64,000 nucleotides of DNA from Marinicauda salina (GTDB lineage: Bacteria; Pseudomonadota; Alphaproteobacteria; Caulobacterales; Maricaulaceae). The position numbers were made by a program, and so were the translations under genes. The DNA is taken from assembly GCF_003122085.1 (NCBI RefSeq), contig NZ_QEXV01000002.1:1-64000 (forward strand), written 5' to 3'. The notes below the pieces were generated by a model that was not told where the DNA came from, searched no databases, and saw only the letters and a list, made by a program, of their open reading frames with translations. Of the stretch, positions 1 to 9,104 are shown in pieces. Numbering within the stretch: the first letter of the stretch is position 1; each line of letters opens with the position of its first letter.

Positions 1-14
1 GGTCCTTCGGACCA

Positions 15-36
15 CCTCCCCCGTGAACGGGGGAGG
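15..36. repeat. Short intergenic palindrome (CCTCCCCC...GGGGGAGG type)
   Basis: A perfect 10-bp inverted repeat, CCTCCCCCGT and ACGGGGGAGG, is separated by two bases. It lies just past the stop codon of the oxygenase gene on the minus strand. It resembles the four palindromes at 27.03-27.34 kb, so it is probably a single copy of the same dispersed family. It could also act as a transcription terminator hairpin, although no T-run follows on either strand. Confidence 0.6.
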
Positions 37-62
37 AAACCCCTCGGCGCTTGCGGTCGGGC

Positions 63-1010
63 CTATTTCAGCCCGATCTCGCGTAGGCGCTGCTGCAGGT
101 AGGCGTCGGCCGTGATCGGTTCCGGATACCGGTCGGGATTGTCCGGCGTCGCGCAGCCTTCGAGCGTGCGGATCTCGAAATCCGGATTGAAGTGCAGGAA
201 GAAGGGCGTCGAGTAGCGCGACCGCCCCATCCGCTCGGCCGGCGGATTGACCACGCGGTGCGTCGTCGAGGGCAGGACGTGATTGGTCAGCCGCTGCAGC
301 ATGTCGCCGATATTGACCACGAGCGCGCCCGCCGGCGGCTGGATCGGCAGCCACTCGCCCGACCGCGTCTTCACCTGCAGGCCGGCCTCCTCGGCACCGA
401 GCAGAAGCGTGATGACATTGATGTCCTCGTGGGCCTCGGCGCGCACGCCGGCCGGCTCGCCCTCGATGGGCGGGTAGTGGAGCAGACGCAGGATCGAATT
501 GCCCTCGTCGACCGAGGGCTCGAACCAGTCGTCGGCGAGCCCGAGATCGCGCGCGATGGCGCGCAGCAGCACCCGGCCCATCTCGTCGAGCGCCTCGAAC
601 AGCGCCTTCGTGGAGGCGTCGAAGCCCGGGACCTCGGCGACGGGGAGGTTCGGCGGCATGAAGCGCTCGAGACGGTGGCCGGCCGGCAGGTCGCGGCCGC
701 GATGCCAGAATTCCTTGAGATCCTTCTCGGTCGCGCCCTTGGCGACCTCCGTGGCGAAGGGGGTGTAGCCGCGCGCGCCGCCGAGGCCGTCCTGGTGATA
801 GGCGCGCTTGGTCGTCTCGGGCAGGGCGAAGAAGGCGCGCGCGTCGGCCAGCGCGGCGTCGATGACGGCGGGATCGATCCCGTGATCGGAAATGACGGCG
901 AAGCCGTATTCACGGAAGGAGCGTCCGAGCGCGTCGGCGAACGCGTCGGCGTCCTCGTTTGCCAGGCGGTAGGAGACGGGCGCGATGCGGTCCGGCGAGA
1001 TGACGGTCAT
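63..1010 (-). CDS. 2-oxoglutarate/Fe(II)-dependent oxygenase, isopenicillin N synthase family
   Basis: The 315-residue protein has the full architecture of the isopenicillin N synthase-like dioxygenases. An N-terminal DIOX_N region (about residues 5-115) is followed by a double-stranded beta-helix core. The iron ligands are visible as HED (His194, Asp196) and His251, and the 2-oxoglutarate-binding RxS is Arg265-Tyr-Ser267. The family oxidises small molecules using O2 and 2-oxoglutarate in the cytoplasm; the substrate cannot be read from sequence. The length is normal for the family. The gene is divergent from the glutathione transferase gene at 1124, with about 110 bp between them, and nothing suggests an operon. 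Confidence 0.88.
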   Translation of the reverse strand: MTVISPDRIAPVSYRLANEDADAFADALGRSFREYGFAVISDHGIDPAVIDAALADARAFFALPETTKRAYHQDGLGGARGYTPFATEVAKGATEKDLKEFWHRGRDLPAGHRLERFMPPNLPVAEVPGFDASTKALFEALDEMGRVLLRAIARDLGLADDWFEPSVDEGNSILRLLHYPPIEGEPAGVRAEAHEDINVITLLLGAEEAGLQVKTRSGEWLPIQPPAGALVVNIGDMLQRLTNHVLPSTTHRVVNPPAERMGRSRYSTPFFLHFNPDFEIRTLEGCATPDNPDRYPEPITADAYLQQRLREIGLK

Positions 1011-1123
1011 GAGGGCTGTCTATCGCCGGCTCTCGATTCCGTGAAGCATCGTCTGCTTGAACCCGCGCCCGACCCGAACGAATTGGTAGGGCGATGGCAG
1101 ACCCGCGCAAGGAAAGGCCCGAC

Positions 1124-1855
1124 ATGACCCAGCCCCCCATCGAAGTGCATTTCTGGCCCACGCCGAACGGCTGGAAGATCACCATCGCGCTCGAGGAGAT
1201 GGGGCTGCCCTACGAGATCCATCCGGTGAATATCGGGGCGGGCGAGCAGTTCGAGCCGGAATTCCTGGCCATCAGCCCCAACAACCGCATGCCCGCGATC
1301 GTCGATCCGCAAGGTCCCGACGGCGAGCGCGTGTCGGTCTTCGAGAGCGGGGCGATCCTGCAATATCTCGCGCGCAAGACCGGCAAGTTCTACGGAGCGG
1401 ACGCGCGCGAGCGCATCCAGGTCGAGGAGTGGCTGTTCTGGCAGATGGCCGGGCTGGGTCCCATGGCCGGCCAGGCGCACCATTTCCTGAACTACGCGCC
1501 GAAGATCGAGACCGACGCGAGCCGGCTCGAATACGGCCAGCGGCGCTACGCCGACGAGGTGAACCGGCTCTACGGCGTGCTGGATGCGCGGCTCGAGGGC
1601 CGCGACTATGTCGCCGGCGAATACTCCATCGCCGACATGGCGATCTGGCCGTGGATCATCCCGAAGAACCAGGGCCAGGATCTCGACGCGTTTCCCAACC
1701 TCAAGGCCTGGCGCGCCCGCGTCGGCGAACGGCCCGCCGTGATCCGGGGCCGCGATGTCGGCAAGGAGCTGCGCCTGGCCCTCGCCGAGGACAGCGAGGA
1801 GGCGAAGAGGGCCCGCGACGTGCTGTTCGGCCAGAAGGCGCGGCGCAGCGGCTGA
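1124..1855 (+). CDS. Glutathione S-transferase, Nu-class (YghU/YfcG-like)
   Basis: The 243-residue protein has an N-terminal thioredoxin-like domain with the segment WPTPNGWK (residues 11-18), typical of the Nu-class YfcG/YghU enzymes. The cis-proline motif RMPAIVD and an ESGAIL glutathione-binding segment follow, then an all-helical C-terminal domain. Family members use glutathione or its disulfide for disulfide-bond reduction or peroxide reduction rather than classical conjugation. An upstream in-frame ATG at 1094 would add ten residues. I prefer 1124 because AAGGAAAGG lies at ribosome-binding distance and the protein then begins as its relatives do. Confidence 0.85.
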   Translation: MTQPPIEVHFWPTPNGWKITIALEEMGLPYEIHPVNIGAGEQFEPEFLAISPNNRMPAIVDPQGPDGERVSVFESGAILQYLARKTGKFYGADARERIQVEEWLFWQMAGLGPMAGQAHHFLNYAPKIETDASRLEYGQRRYADEVNRLYGVLDARLEGRDYVAGEYSIADMAIWPWIIPKNQGQDLDAFPNLKAWRARVGERPAVIRGRDVGKELRLALAEDSEEAKRARDVLFGQKARRSG

Positions 1856-1879
1856 GCTGCGGCAGGGTAAATGCGTTGG

Positions 1880-1891
1880 TAGGAATTCCTA
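1880..1891. promoter_or_regulatory. 12-bp palindrome upstream of the Sel1 gene
   Basis: TAGGAATTCCTA is a perfect palindrome in the only AT-rich stretch of this neighbourhood (about 1865-1945), between the glutathione transferase stop and the Sel1-type gene. Such a site in a likely promoter region is compatible with a repressor or activator operator. No cognate regulator is visible nearby. Confidence 0.3.
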
Positions 1892-2067
1892 ACGAAAATA
1901 AAGGCTTAAAATCGATTATTCCTGATTCTCCTTAACCGTATGGATACCGTCCGCCCCGATCATCCTCCCTGCATGACGGCTCCCGGAAGGGCTTGAGTGC
2001 ATGGTGGGAAGGGCGCTCCGAGACACGGCCAAGCCGGCCGGAGCGCCGAGAAAACGGGGAAGACGAA

Positions 2068-2343
2068 ATGGCGTTCACCGACGTCGAAACCGCCGAGGCG
2101 CACGCCGCCGCGGACAGCAACGATCCGACCGGCGAGGATCTGTGCAAGCTGGGCCTTCTGTACTCGACCGGCCAGTGCGGCGTGGTCGACTATGTCGAGG
2201 CCCACAAGTGGTTCAACCTCGCCGCCCTGATGGGCTCCGAGCCGGCCAAGCACTATCGCCGCGAGCTTTCGGGCGAAATGGATGGCGAGCAGATCGCCGC
2301 CGCCCAGCGCGCCGCGCGCGAGTGGCTGTCGACCCGGCACTGA
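2068..2343 (+). CDS. Small Sel1-repeat protein
   Basis: The 91-residue protein contains a Sel1-like motif around residues 28-65 (LCKLGLLYSTG, then YVEAHKWFNLAALMGSEPA), the alanine/glycine-rich TPR-like repeat that mediates protein contacts. It has no signal peptide, so it is probably cytoplasmic. The start at 2068 has GGGGAAGACG at ribosome-binding distance. A longer reading from 1993 would add arginine-rich residues with no family support. The gene ends 10 bp from the convergent polysaccharide-export gene. Its role is unknown. Confidence 0.8.
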   Translation: MAFTDVETAEAHAAADSNDPTGEDLCKLGLLYSTGQCGVVDYVEAHKWFNLAALMGSEPAKHYRRELSGEMDGEQIAAAQRAAREWLSTRH

Positions 2344-2353
2344 TCGCGGGGCG

Positions 2354-2731
2354 TCAGTCGCGCGGAGCGAAGCGCGCGGGCCGGACCTCGATCCGCGGCT
2401 CGCGCAGCGTTCCCGCATAGGCTTCGGCGATCGCGTCGGCGGCGGCGTCGGGCGTCAGCCCGGCGATCTCCACGCGGCCGGCGAGCGGGGGACGGACCGA
2501 TCCGTCCGGGGCGATCTCCACGACGCGGGTGAGTTCGGGCGCGGTCAGCACCGCGATCTCGACGGAGTCGCCCGGCGCAAGGCGCAGCTCCGTTCGCCGG
2601 GCCGGTTCGTGCGAGGGGGCCGAGCTGATCGCCGGTTCCGGAACGGGCGCCGGGGACGCGCACGCCGAGAGCGCCGCCGCGAGCACCACGAGCGGCGCGA
2701 GACGGGGAAACGCGCGCGAGACCTTGATCAT
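2354..2731 (-). CDS. Wza/HfsD-like polysaccharide export lipoprotein, short form
   Basis: The 125-residue protein starts with a lipoprotein signal (LSAC, lipidated Cys24). It then shows the Poly_export pattern: LRLAPGDSVEIAVL, an ELTR segment, then IAPDGSVRPPLAGRVEIAGL and a helix. This matches the N-terminal domain of outer-membrane polysaccharide export proteins. Full-length family members continue with one or more SLBB domains and an amphipathic helix; here the protein stops after the first domain. The gene is divergent, at about 40-60 bp, from the Wzz/GumC-like gene, which supports a polysaccharide role. Either it is a minimal exporter or it needs a partner encoded elsewhere. Confidence 0.75.
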   Translation of the reverse strand: MIKVSRAFPRLAPLVVLAAALSACASPAPVPEPAISSAPSHEPARRTELRLAPGDSVEIAVLTAPELTRVVEIAPDGSVRPPLAGRVEIAGLTPDAAADAIAEAYAGTLREPRIEVRPARFAPRD

Positions 2732-2792
2732 GCGGCGACGATCCGGCCGCAAACCTAATGAAAAATTAAGCATGCGCAGCCGAGATGGGGCC

Positions 2793-3923
2793 ATGAACGG
2801 CGAGGGCGGCGAGTACGGCGTCGGAGCCGGGCGGGACGGGTCTCGCCCGGACAGTCCGCTCGGCCGGTTCGTCGACGGCGCGCTGTCGCAGGCCTCGCTG
2901 CTCGTTCTCGTGTTCCTGGTGCTGGCGGCCCCGCTGTGCGCGGGCGCCTGGTTCCTGTTCAAGCCCGGGCCGGACGCGGTCGTCGCGGAGCCCGGCCGCG
3001 CCTTCGGCGAGGGAAGGGGCCGCCTTGCGGCCGCCGAATCCGCGCTCGACGACGCCGAGGCGGCGCTCCGGACGTTCCTCGACGAGGAAGGCGTGGCGGA
3101 TTTCACGACCGAGCGGCGCCTTGCGCTCGAACACGCCGCCCGTCTCGAGACGCGGCTCGCGGAGGCGCGGTCCGATCGCGCCGCCGCGCACGCGCTGCGC
3201 GACGCGCTGGACGCCCGGATCGCCGAGCTTCCCGAGGAGATCACCCTGTCGACGGAGAACGCGCTCGGCGAGCGCCTGCTAGCGCTTGAAGCCCGGCGCG
3301 CCGAGCTGCTCTCGCGCTACGAGGACGATGCGGCCCCCGTCGGCGTGGTCGATCGCGAGATCGCGGCCTTGCGCGCCTTCATCGAGGCCGGGGCGGGCGA
3401 GCGCGCCGGCCGGCGCCGCACGGGGCCGAACCCGGTCCGGCAGGAGCTCGTCGCCGAGGTCGCGCGCACGCGCTCCCGGCTCGCCGGTATGGAGAGCCAA
3501 ATCAACCGGCTGGAGCAGGAAGTCGAGGCTGCGCGCGAGGCTGTCGACCGCTTCGTCGCGAAGAGCGCCGAACACGAGCGCCTGGCGCGCGCCGTGGCCC
3601 GTCGTCGCGCGGCGCTGGCCGCGGCGCAAGCAGCGGCCCCCGGCCGGGCTGGCGGTTCCGGCGGCCGGCCGGTCGAGCCGGACCTGTCGGCCTATGCCGG
3701 CGTCGCCTCCGGCGCGGCCGCGGCCCTGTTCGCGTCCGGGCTCGTCGCGTTCGTCGTCGCTGGCCTGGTCGGGCGCGAGCCGCCGCCCGAGCCGCCGCGA
3801 ACGCCGTCGCCGTCGCCGCGGCCGCCGGCGGCGTCGCAGCGCGGGCGCTCTCGCCGGACGCCCGGCGACGAGCCGGAGCTTTCGGCGCCGGTGCTGGCGC
3901 GCCTTCCCGAGCAGCCCGCGTGA
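2793..3923 (+). CDS. Wzz/GumC-like chain-length or co-polymerase protein
   Basis: The 376-residue protein has a transmembrane segment near residues 35-60 and a long alanine/glutamate/arginine-rich coiled coil (about 75-290). A second transmembrane segment lies near 305-330, followed by a proline/serine-rich cytoplasmic tail. This is the shape of polysaccharide co-polymerases (Wzz, GumC, HfsA), inner-membrane proteins that control polymer length and contact the export lipoprotein. No kinase domain is fused; the separate P-loop protein at 3980 probably plays that part. GATGGGG precedes the ATG at 2793; an in-frame ATG at 2772 is an alternative start. Confidence 0.7.
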   Translation: MNGEGGEYGVGAGRDGSRPDSPLGRFVDGALSQASLLVLVFLVLAAPLCAGAWFLFKPGPDAVVAEPGRAFGEGRGRLAAAESALDDAEAALRTFLDEEGVADFTTERRLALEHAARLETRLAEARSDRAAAHALRDALDARIAELPEEITLSTENALGERLLALEARRAELLSRYEDDAAPVGVVDREIAALRAFIEAGAGERAGRRRTGPNPVRQELVAEVARTRSRLAGMESQINRLEQEVEAAREAVDRFVAKSAEHERLARAVARRRAALAAAQAAAPGRAGGSGGRPVEPDLSAYAGVASGAAAALFASGLVAFVVAGLVGREPPPEPPRTPSPSPRPPAASQRGRSRRTPGDEPELSAPVLARLPEQPA

Positions 3924-3979
3924 GCATGCTGTTAACCGGGTCGGCCTAGCGTTCCGGGAATCAGGGAGCGCAGCGGACC

Positions 3980-4588
3980 ATGGAATTCGCCGAGCAGCTG
4001 GGAGGCTTGGCCGCGGGCCTCGTCGCCGCGGACGGCCCGGCGCGCGCGGTGATGGTCGTCCCGGCCTCTCCGGGGGCGGGCGCCTCGACCGTGGCGCGAA
4101 GCCTTGCACGTCTCGTCTGCGCCGAGGTCGGCCGACCGGTCTGGCTGTTCGACCTCGACTTCCGCCGCAATCCGCAGAGCCGCGTCGGCCGGTTTCGCGA
4201 CCAGCGTTTCGAGGCCGCGCTCGGCGATGCACGCTTCTGGACCGCCGAGCCCGAGGGCTGCGGCCGCCTCGTCTTCCGACGCATGGAGGACCTGCCCGTC
4301 TTCGTGAGCCGTTTCGAACGCCGCCCCGGCGCGGTCAAGCGCGTCTCGATGCGATCCGCGCCGGTGTACTGGGACCGGGTGCGCAAGTCGTGCGCCCTGG
4401 CGCTGGTCGACGCGCCCTTCGGCGCGGCCGGCGTGAAGTCGGTCGCGCCCGACATGGACGGGGTGATCGTCGTCGCGGATGCGCGGGATCATCCCGACCT
4501 GCGCGCCGAGGCGCACGCCGCCCGGCTGGACCGCTGCGGCGCGCCGGTGCTCGGCGTCGTGATCAATCGCGAGACGGCGGCCGCCTGA
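3980..4588 (+). CDS. BY-kinase-like P-loop protein with degenerate Walker A
   Basis: The 202-residue protein resembles the cytoplasmic domain of bacterial tyrosine kinases (Wzc, CpsD, HfsB). The Walker A segment is SPGAGASTVAR (30-40), Walker A' is WLFDLDFRR (55-63), and the Walker B-like segment is LVDAPFG. The usual sequence is PGEGKST; here the catalytic lysine is Ala35. There is no tyrosine-rich C-terminal tail. It may bind the preceding Wzz-like protein as a non-catalytic partner, as separate P-loop proteins do in CapA/CapB-type systems. It follows the co-polymerase gene by 56 bp. Confidence 0.75.
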   Translation: MEFAEQLGGLAAGLVAADGPARAVMVVPASPGAGASTVARSLARLVCAEVGRPVWLFDLDFRRNPQSRVGRFRDQRFEAALGDARFWTAEPEGCGRLVFRRMEDLPVFVSRFERRPGAVKRVSMRSAPVYWDRVRKSCALALVDAPFGAAGVKSVAPDMDGVIVVADARDHPDLRAEAHAARLDRCGAPVLGVVINRETAAA

Positions 4589-4679
4589 TCCCGCCTCTCA
4601 GGCGCGTTATCCCGTGGCGTCGCGATCCGGTTCGCGCTAGGAAGTCCGCCGACCGCCCGCCGCAACGGAACCCGCCTCG

Positions 4680-5429
4680 ATGCCCGCGCCGCGACTGTCC
4701 GTCGTCATTCCCGCCTTTAATGAAGCCGAGAGCATCGAGACCGTGGTGCGCGAGGCGCTCGACGTGCTTTCGGGCGGAGCCGAGTCGTTCGAGATCGTCG
4801 TCGTCGACGACGGCAGCGCCGACGACACCGCCGGGGCGCTCGCAGACCTCGCGGGATCGGACGACCGCGTGCGCGTGATCCGCCATCCCCGGCGGTCGGG
4901 CAAGAGCGCCGCGCTGCGCACGGGCGTGCTCGCCGCGCGCGCCGACTGGGTCGCGACCATGGACGGAGACGGTCAGGACGATCCGCGATCGGTGCTCGCC
5001 ATGGCCGAGGCCGTCGATTTCGACGCGCCCGGCGCGGTCGGCCTCGTCGCGGGGATCCGGAGCAACCGCACCGACGGGGAGAGCCGGCGCTTGGCCTCGC
5101 GCTTCGCCAACGGGCTCAGGCGCGCCGCGCTGAACGACGACTGTCCCGACACGGCCTGCGGGCTCAAGCTCTTTCCGCGCGACGTCTTTCTCGCGCTGCC
5201 GTTTTTCGACGCGCTGCATCGCTATCTCCCCGCGCTGATCAGGCATCTCGGCTTCGAGACGCGCAACGTCACGGTGGAGAACCGGCCGCGGGCCGCCGGC
5301 GAGTCCAAGTATTCCAATATCGGCCGGGCGTTCGCCGGCCTTTTCGACCTGATGGGCGTGATGTGGCTGATGCGTCGCACGCACGTGCCCTCGACCGAGC
5401 TGCTCGCCTGTCGGGATCGCGAGGGGTGA
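4680..5429 (+). CDS. Family 2 glycosyltransferase, dolichol-phosphate mannosyltransferase-like
   Basis: The 249-residue GT-A enzyme has LSVVIPAFNEAESI at its start, the nucleotide-binding VVDDGSADDT, and the Dpm1/ArnC-type acceptor motif MDGDGQDDP. It lacks the two C-terminal membrane segments of ArnC, so it resembles the soluble Dpm1 form. Such enzymes transfer a sugar from a nucleotide donor to a polyprenyl phosphate. The next gene, one base downstream, encodes an ArnT-like transferase that uses polyprenyl-phosphate sugars. The pair therefore probably makes and then spends a lipid-linked sugar. Confidence 0.85.
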   Translation: MPAPRLSVVIPAFNEAESIETVVREALDVLSGGAESFEIVVVDDGSADDTAGALADLAGSDDRVRVIRHPRRSGKSAALRTGVLAARADWVATMDGDGQDDPRSVLAMAEAVDFDAPGAVGLVAGIRSNRTDGESRRLASRFANGLRRAALNDDCPDTACGLKLFPRDVFLALPFFDALHRYLPALIRHLGFETRNVTVENRPRAAGESKYSNIGRAFAGLFDLMGVMWLMRRTHVPSTELLACRDREG

Positions 5430-5430
5430 G

Positions 5431-7140
5431 ATGACGCCGCCGCCGTTTCCTTCCGCGCCCGGCGCGCCGGACGAGATCCGGCTCAGCCCGCGCGCCTGGC
5501 TGGTGCTCATCGCGCTCGCCTTCGTCGCATTGGCGCCGGGGGTGTTCTCCGTTCCGCCGATGGATCGCGACGAGGCCCGCTACGCCCAGGCGACCAGCCA
5601 AATGTGGGAGAGCGGCGACTTCATCGACATCCGCTTCCAGGACGAGCCGCGCTACGTCAAACCGGTCGGGATCTACTGGATGCAGGTGGTCACGACCGCG
5701 CCCTGGGGCGCGGACGCGCCGATCGGCGCCCACCGCCTGCCCAGCCTGTTCGGCGCGCTCCTCGCCGTCGCCGCGACGGCCTGGCTGACGGCGCGCTTCT
5801 ACGGGAGCTCGGCCGGGTTCGCGGCCGGCCTCATCCTCGCGCTCTGCTTCGCGATGCAGATCGAGTCCCGGACCGCGAAGACCGATGCGGCCCTCCTGGC
5901 GGCGGGCGTGTTCGCCCAGGGCGCGCTGATGATGCTGATGACGCGGGTGAGGGAGGCCCGGCCCGCCTTCATCGGCTGGCCCGCCGTGTTCTGGGCCGCC
6001 CACGGCGCGGCGCTTCTCATCAAGGGGCCGATCATCCTGATGGTGTCGGTGCTCACGCTCGTCGGCTACGTGGCCTGGACGCGGGACTGGCGCGCGCTCG
6101 GCCGCCTGCGGCCGCTGCCCGGCGTCGGGCTGGCGCTCGCTATCTTCCTGCCCTGGGTGATCGCGATCACCGCGGCGACCGGCGGCGACTTCCTGCAGGA
6201 GTCCGTTGGCCACGCCCTGCTGGGCAAGGTCGGCGAAGCCGACGACTCCCATGGCGGGCCGTTCGGCTATCACACCCTGCTGTCGCCGGTGACGCTGTGG
6301 CCTGGCGCGGCTCTGCTGGGGCTCGCCGGTCTCTATGCGTGGAGCCGGCGCGGAGAGAACGAGACGCGCTTCCTGATCGCCTGGATCCTGCCGACCTGGC
6401 TCGTCTTCGAGCTGGTCCAGACCAAGCTGCCCCATTACGTGCTGCCGACTTTCCCGGCGATCGCCATGCTGGCGGCATTGGCCATGGTCGAGGCCCCGGC
6501 GCTGCTTGAGCGCCTTCGCGCGAAACTCCTGCACGGAGTCATCGCCGCCCTGGTCGTGCTCGTCGGCCTGGTGCTGTCGGCGCTGCCGGTCGCGGGCGCC
6601 TGGTATTTCGACCAGCCCATCGGGGCTGCAAGCTGGATCGCCTCGATCCTGGGGCTCACCGCGACCGTGTCGGCGGGGCTGCTCGCCGTGCGTCCGTCCC
6701 CCGATCAGCTGCTGGCGACTGGCGTCGCGACGGCGGCGTTCTATGCGGCGCTGTTTGGCGTCGCGATCCCGGGCATCGACGCGATGTGGCCGTCCGACCG
6801 CGTCGCCGATCTCGTCGACCGGCTCGAAGGCTGCGAGACGGTTTCGGTCGCGACGGCAGGCTATCGCGAGCCGAGCAATGTCTTCCATTTCGGCTCGGAG
6901 ACCGCGCTCACAGACGGGCCGGGCGCGGCGGCTCATCTGCTGGCCGATCCCGCGTGCGGGATCGCCGTGGTGGATATCGAGGAGGCCGACGCCTTCTTCG
7001 CCGTGCTGCGCGAAGCGGGCGCGGGGGTGCGCACGCTCGGCCGCGTCGACGGGCACAACATGGTCAAGGGCGCGGAGCTGTCGCTGACCGTGTTCGTGCT
7101 GGAGGGCTCGAGGCTGAGGCTCGCCGGGGAGGGCGGTTAG
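5431..7140 (+). CDS. ArnT-like membrane glycosyltransferase (GT83/PMT superfamily)
   Basis: The 569-residue membrane protein has about ten or more hydrophobic helices in its first 430 residues and a soluble C-terminal domain. Its first periplasmic loop carries MDRDEARYAQAT, the DE-containing signature of ArnT/PMT glycosyltransferases. YVKPVGIYW is the second conserved stretch of the family. These enzymes move a sugar from a polyprenyl phosphate to lipid A or another envelope acceptor on the periplasmic face. It is translationally close to the GT2 gene (1-bp gap). The last four bases overlap the convergent typA gene. The acceptor is unknown. Confidence 0.85.
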   Translation: MTPPPFPSAPGAPDEIRLSPRAWLVLIALAFVALAPGVFSVPPMDRDEARYAQATSQMWESGDFIDIRFQDEPRYVKPVGIYWMQVVTTAPWGADAPIGAHRLPSLFGALLAVAATAWLTARFYGSSAGFAAGLILALCFAMQIESRTAKTDAALLAAGVFAQGALMMLMTRVREARPAFIGWPAVFWAAHGAALLIKGPIILMVSVLTLVGYVAWTRDWRALGRLRPLPGVGLALAIFLPWVIAITAATGGDFLQESVGHALLGKVGEADDSHGGPFGYHTLLSPVTLWPGAALLGLAGLYAWSRRGENETRFLIAWILPTWLVFELVQTKLPHYVLPTFPAIAMLAALAMVEAPALLERLRAKLLHGVIAALVVLVGLVLSALPVAGAWYFDQPIGAASWIASILGLTATVSAGLLAVRPSPDQLLATGVATAAFYAALFGVAIPGIDAMWPSDRVADLVDRLEGCETVSVATAGYREPSNVFHFGSETALTDGPGAAAHLLADPACGIAVVDIEEADAFFAVLREAGAGVRTLGRVDGHNMVKGAELSLTVFVLEGSRLRLAGEGG

Positions 7141-8969
7141 CCCGCCGCCGCCGTGCGCTGGGCCTTCTTGCGCTCGTGCTCGAGCAGCAGCTTCTTGCGG
7201 ATGCGGATGGCGGCGGGCGTGACCTCGACGAGCTCGTCGTCATTGATGAATTCGAGCGCGTATTCCAGCGTCAGCCGGATCGGCGGGGTGAGGATGACGT
7301 TCTCGTCGGAGCCCGCCGCGCGGATATTGGTGAGCTTCTTGCCCTTGAGCGGATTGACGATCATGTCCTCGGCGCGCGCGTTCACGCCGATGATCATGCC
7401 CTCGTAGACCTCCGCGCCCGGCTCGATGAAGAGCTGGCCGCGCTCCTGGATGTTCCACAGCGCGAAGGCCAGGGCCTTGCCGGTCTCCATGGAGATGATC
7501 GCGCCCTTGCGGCGCTGGCCGATTTCGCCGGTCGCGCGCGGGGCGTAGTGATCGAAGGTGTGGAACAACAGGCCCGAGCCCTGGGTCAGGGTCAGGAATT
7601 CCGAGCGGAAGCCGATCAGGCCGCGGGTCGGGATCATGTAGTCGACGCGCACCCGGCCCGCGCCGTCGGGGACCATGTCGGTCATCTCGGCCTTGCGCGC
7701 GCCGAGGCGCTCCATCACCGCGCCCTGGTGATCCTCTTCGACGTCGACCGTCAGCGTTTCGAAGGGTTCGCAGACGGTTCCGTCGATTTCCTTGAGCACG
7801 ACCTGAGGCCGGCCGACGGCGATCTCGTAGCCCTCGCGGCGCATCGTCTCGATCAGGATGGACAGATGCAGCTCGCCGCGGCCGGAGACCTTGAACTTGT
7901 CGGCGTCGTCGAGCTGCTCCACGCGCAGCGCCACGTTCGACAGCAGCTCGCGCTCGAGGCGCTCCTTGATCTGGCGCGAGGTGACGTACTGGCCGTCCCG
8001 GCCGGCGAAGGGGGAGTCGTTGACCTGGAAGGTCATCGAGACCGTCGGCTCGTCGACGGTGAGCGCCGGCATCGCCTCGACATGCTCGGGCGCGCACAGC
8101 GTGTCGGAGATGTTGAGCGGCTCGAGGCCGGAAAAGGTGACGATGTCGCCCGCCGAGGCGCTCTCGCGTTCGACCTTGTCCAGGCCGCGAAAGCCGAAGA
8201 CCTGCTGGACCTTGCCCTTCCGCGTCGAGCCGTCGGCGGCGACGACGGTCACGGGCTGGCCGCGCCGGATCTCGCCGCGCCGCACGCGTCCCAGGCCGAT
8301 CACGCCGGTATAGCTCGAATAGTCGAGCGCGGAGACCTGCAGCTGGAGCGGCGCGTCGGGATCGACGCTCGGCGGCGAGACGTGGTCGACGATCGCCTGG
8401 AACAGCGCGGTCATGTCGGCGGGACGATCGTCGACATCGCGGCTCGCCCAGCCCTCAAGCGCGGAGGCGTAGACGACGGGGAAGTCGAGCTGGTCGTCGT
8501 CGGCGCCGAGCCGGTCGAACAGGTCGAAGGTCTGGTCGACGACCCAGTCGGGCCGTGCGCCGGGGCGGTCGACCTTGTTGACCACGACGATCGGCTTGAG
8601 CCCCAGCGCCAGCGCCTTCTTGGTGACGAAGGCGGTCTGGGGCATCGGCCCGTCGACGGCGTCGACCAGCAGTAGAACGGAGTCGACCATCGACAGCACG
8701 CGCTCGACCTCGCCGCCGAAATCGGCGTGGCCGGGCGTGTCGACGATGTTGATGTGATAGTCGTTCCAGTCGACCGCGGTGTTCTTGGCCAGGATCGTGA
8801 TCCCGCGCTCCTTCTCCAGGTCGTTGGAGTCCATCACGCGCTCGGGCTCGTCGGCGCGTTCGCCGAGCGTGCCGGACTGCTTGAGGAGCTTGTCGACGAG
8901 CGTCGTCTTGCCGTGATCGACGTGGGCGACGATGGCGATATTGCGCAGGTTATCGACCGGGGCGGTCAT
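7137..8969 (-). CDS. typA: Ribosome-associated GTPase TypA/BipA
   Basis: The 610-residue translational GTPase has all G motifs: AHVDHGKTT (15-23), the switch region [17 protein letters not shown] (77-88) and NKVD (131-134). EF-G-like domains III and V follow, then the BipA-specific C-terminal domain containing [10 protein letters not shown] and [15 protein letters not shown]. The protein binds ribosomes and helps assembly of the large subunit under stress and cold. Length and motif order are normal. It is divergent from the exported carboxypeptidase at 9105. Confidence 0.97.
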   Translation of the reverse strand: MTAPVDNLRNIAIVAHVDHGKTTLVDKLLKQSGTLGERADEPERVMDSNDLEKERGITILAKNTAVDWNDYHINIVDTPGHADFGGEVERVLSMVDSVLLLVDAVDGPMPQTAFVTKKALALGLKPIVVVNKVDRPGARPDWVVDQTFDLFDRLGADDDQLDFPVVYASALEGWASRDVDDRPADMTALFQAIVDHVSPPSVDPDAPLQLQVSALDYSSYTGVIGLGRVRRGEIRRGQPVTVVAADGSTRKGKVQQVFGFRGLDKVERESASAGDIVTFSGLEPLNISDTLCAPEHVEAMPALTVDEPTVSMTFQVNDSPFAGRDGQYVTSRQIKERLERELLSNVALRVEQLDDADKFKVSGRGELHLSILIETMRREGYEIAVGRPQVVLKEIDGTVCEPFETLTVDVEEDHQGAVMERLGARKAEMTDMVPDGAGRVRVDYMIPTRGLIGFRSEFLTLTQGSGLLFHTFDHYAPRATGEIGQRRKGAIISMETGKALAFALWNIQERGQLFIEPGAEVYEGMIIGVNARAEDMIVNPLKGKKLTNIRAAGSDENVILTPPIRLTLEYALEFINDDELVEVTPAAIRIRKKLLLEHERKKAQRTAAAG

Positions 8970-9104
8970 CGGGAGCCTCGAGACGCGGGGGAGAAGTCCG
9001 GCGCGCTATACAGCCGCTCCGCGGCGGTGGCTAGCTCTGGCGATCAGCGTCCGGCTTCACTAGAGTCGCCGTCAACCATTCCAACACGCCAATCGGGGAA
9101 ACAC

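Noticed and set aside
2354-3244. A 296-residue form of the export lipoprotein
   Set aside because: The extra N-terminal part is serine/arginine-rich antisense of the co-polymerase gene, while the shorter start gives a clean lipoprotein signal.
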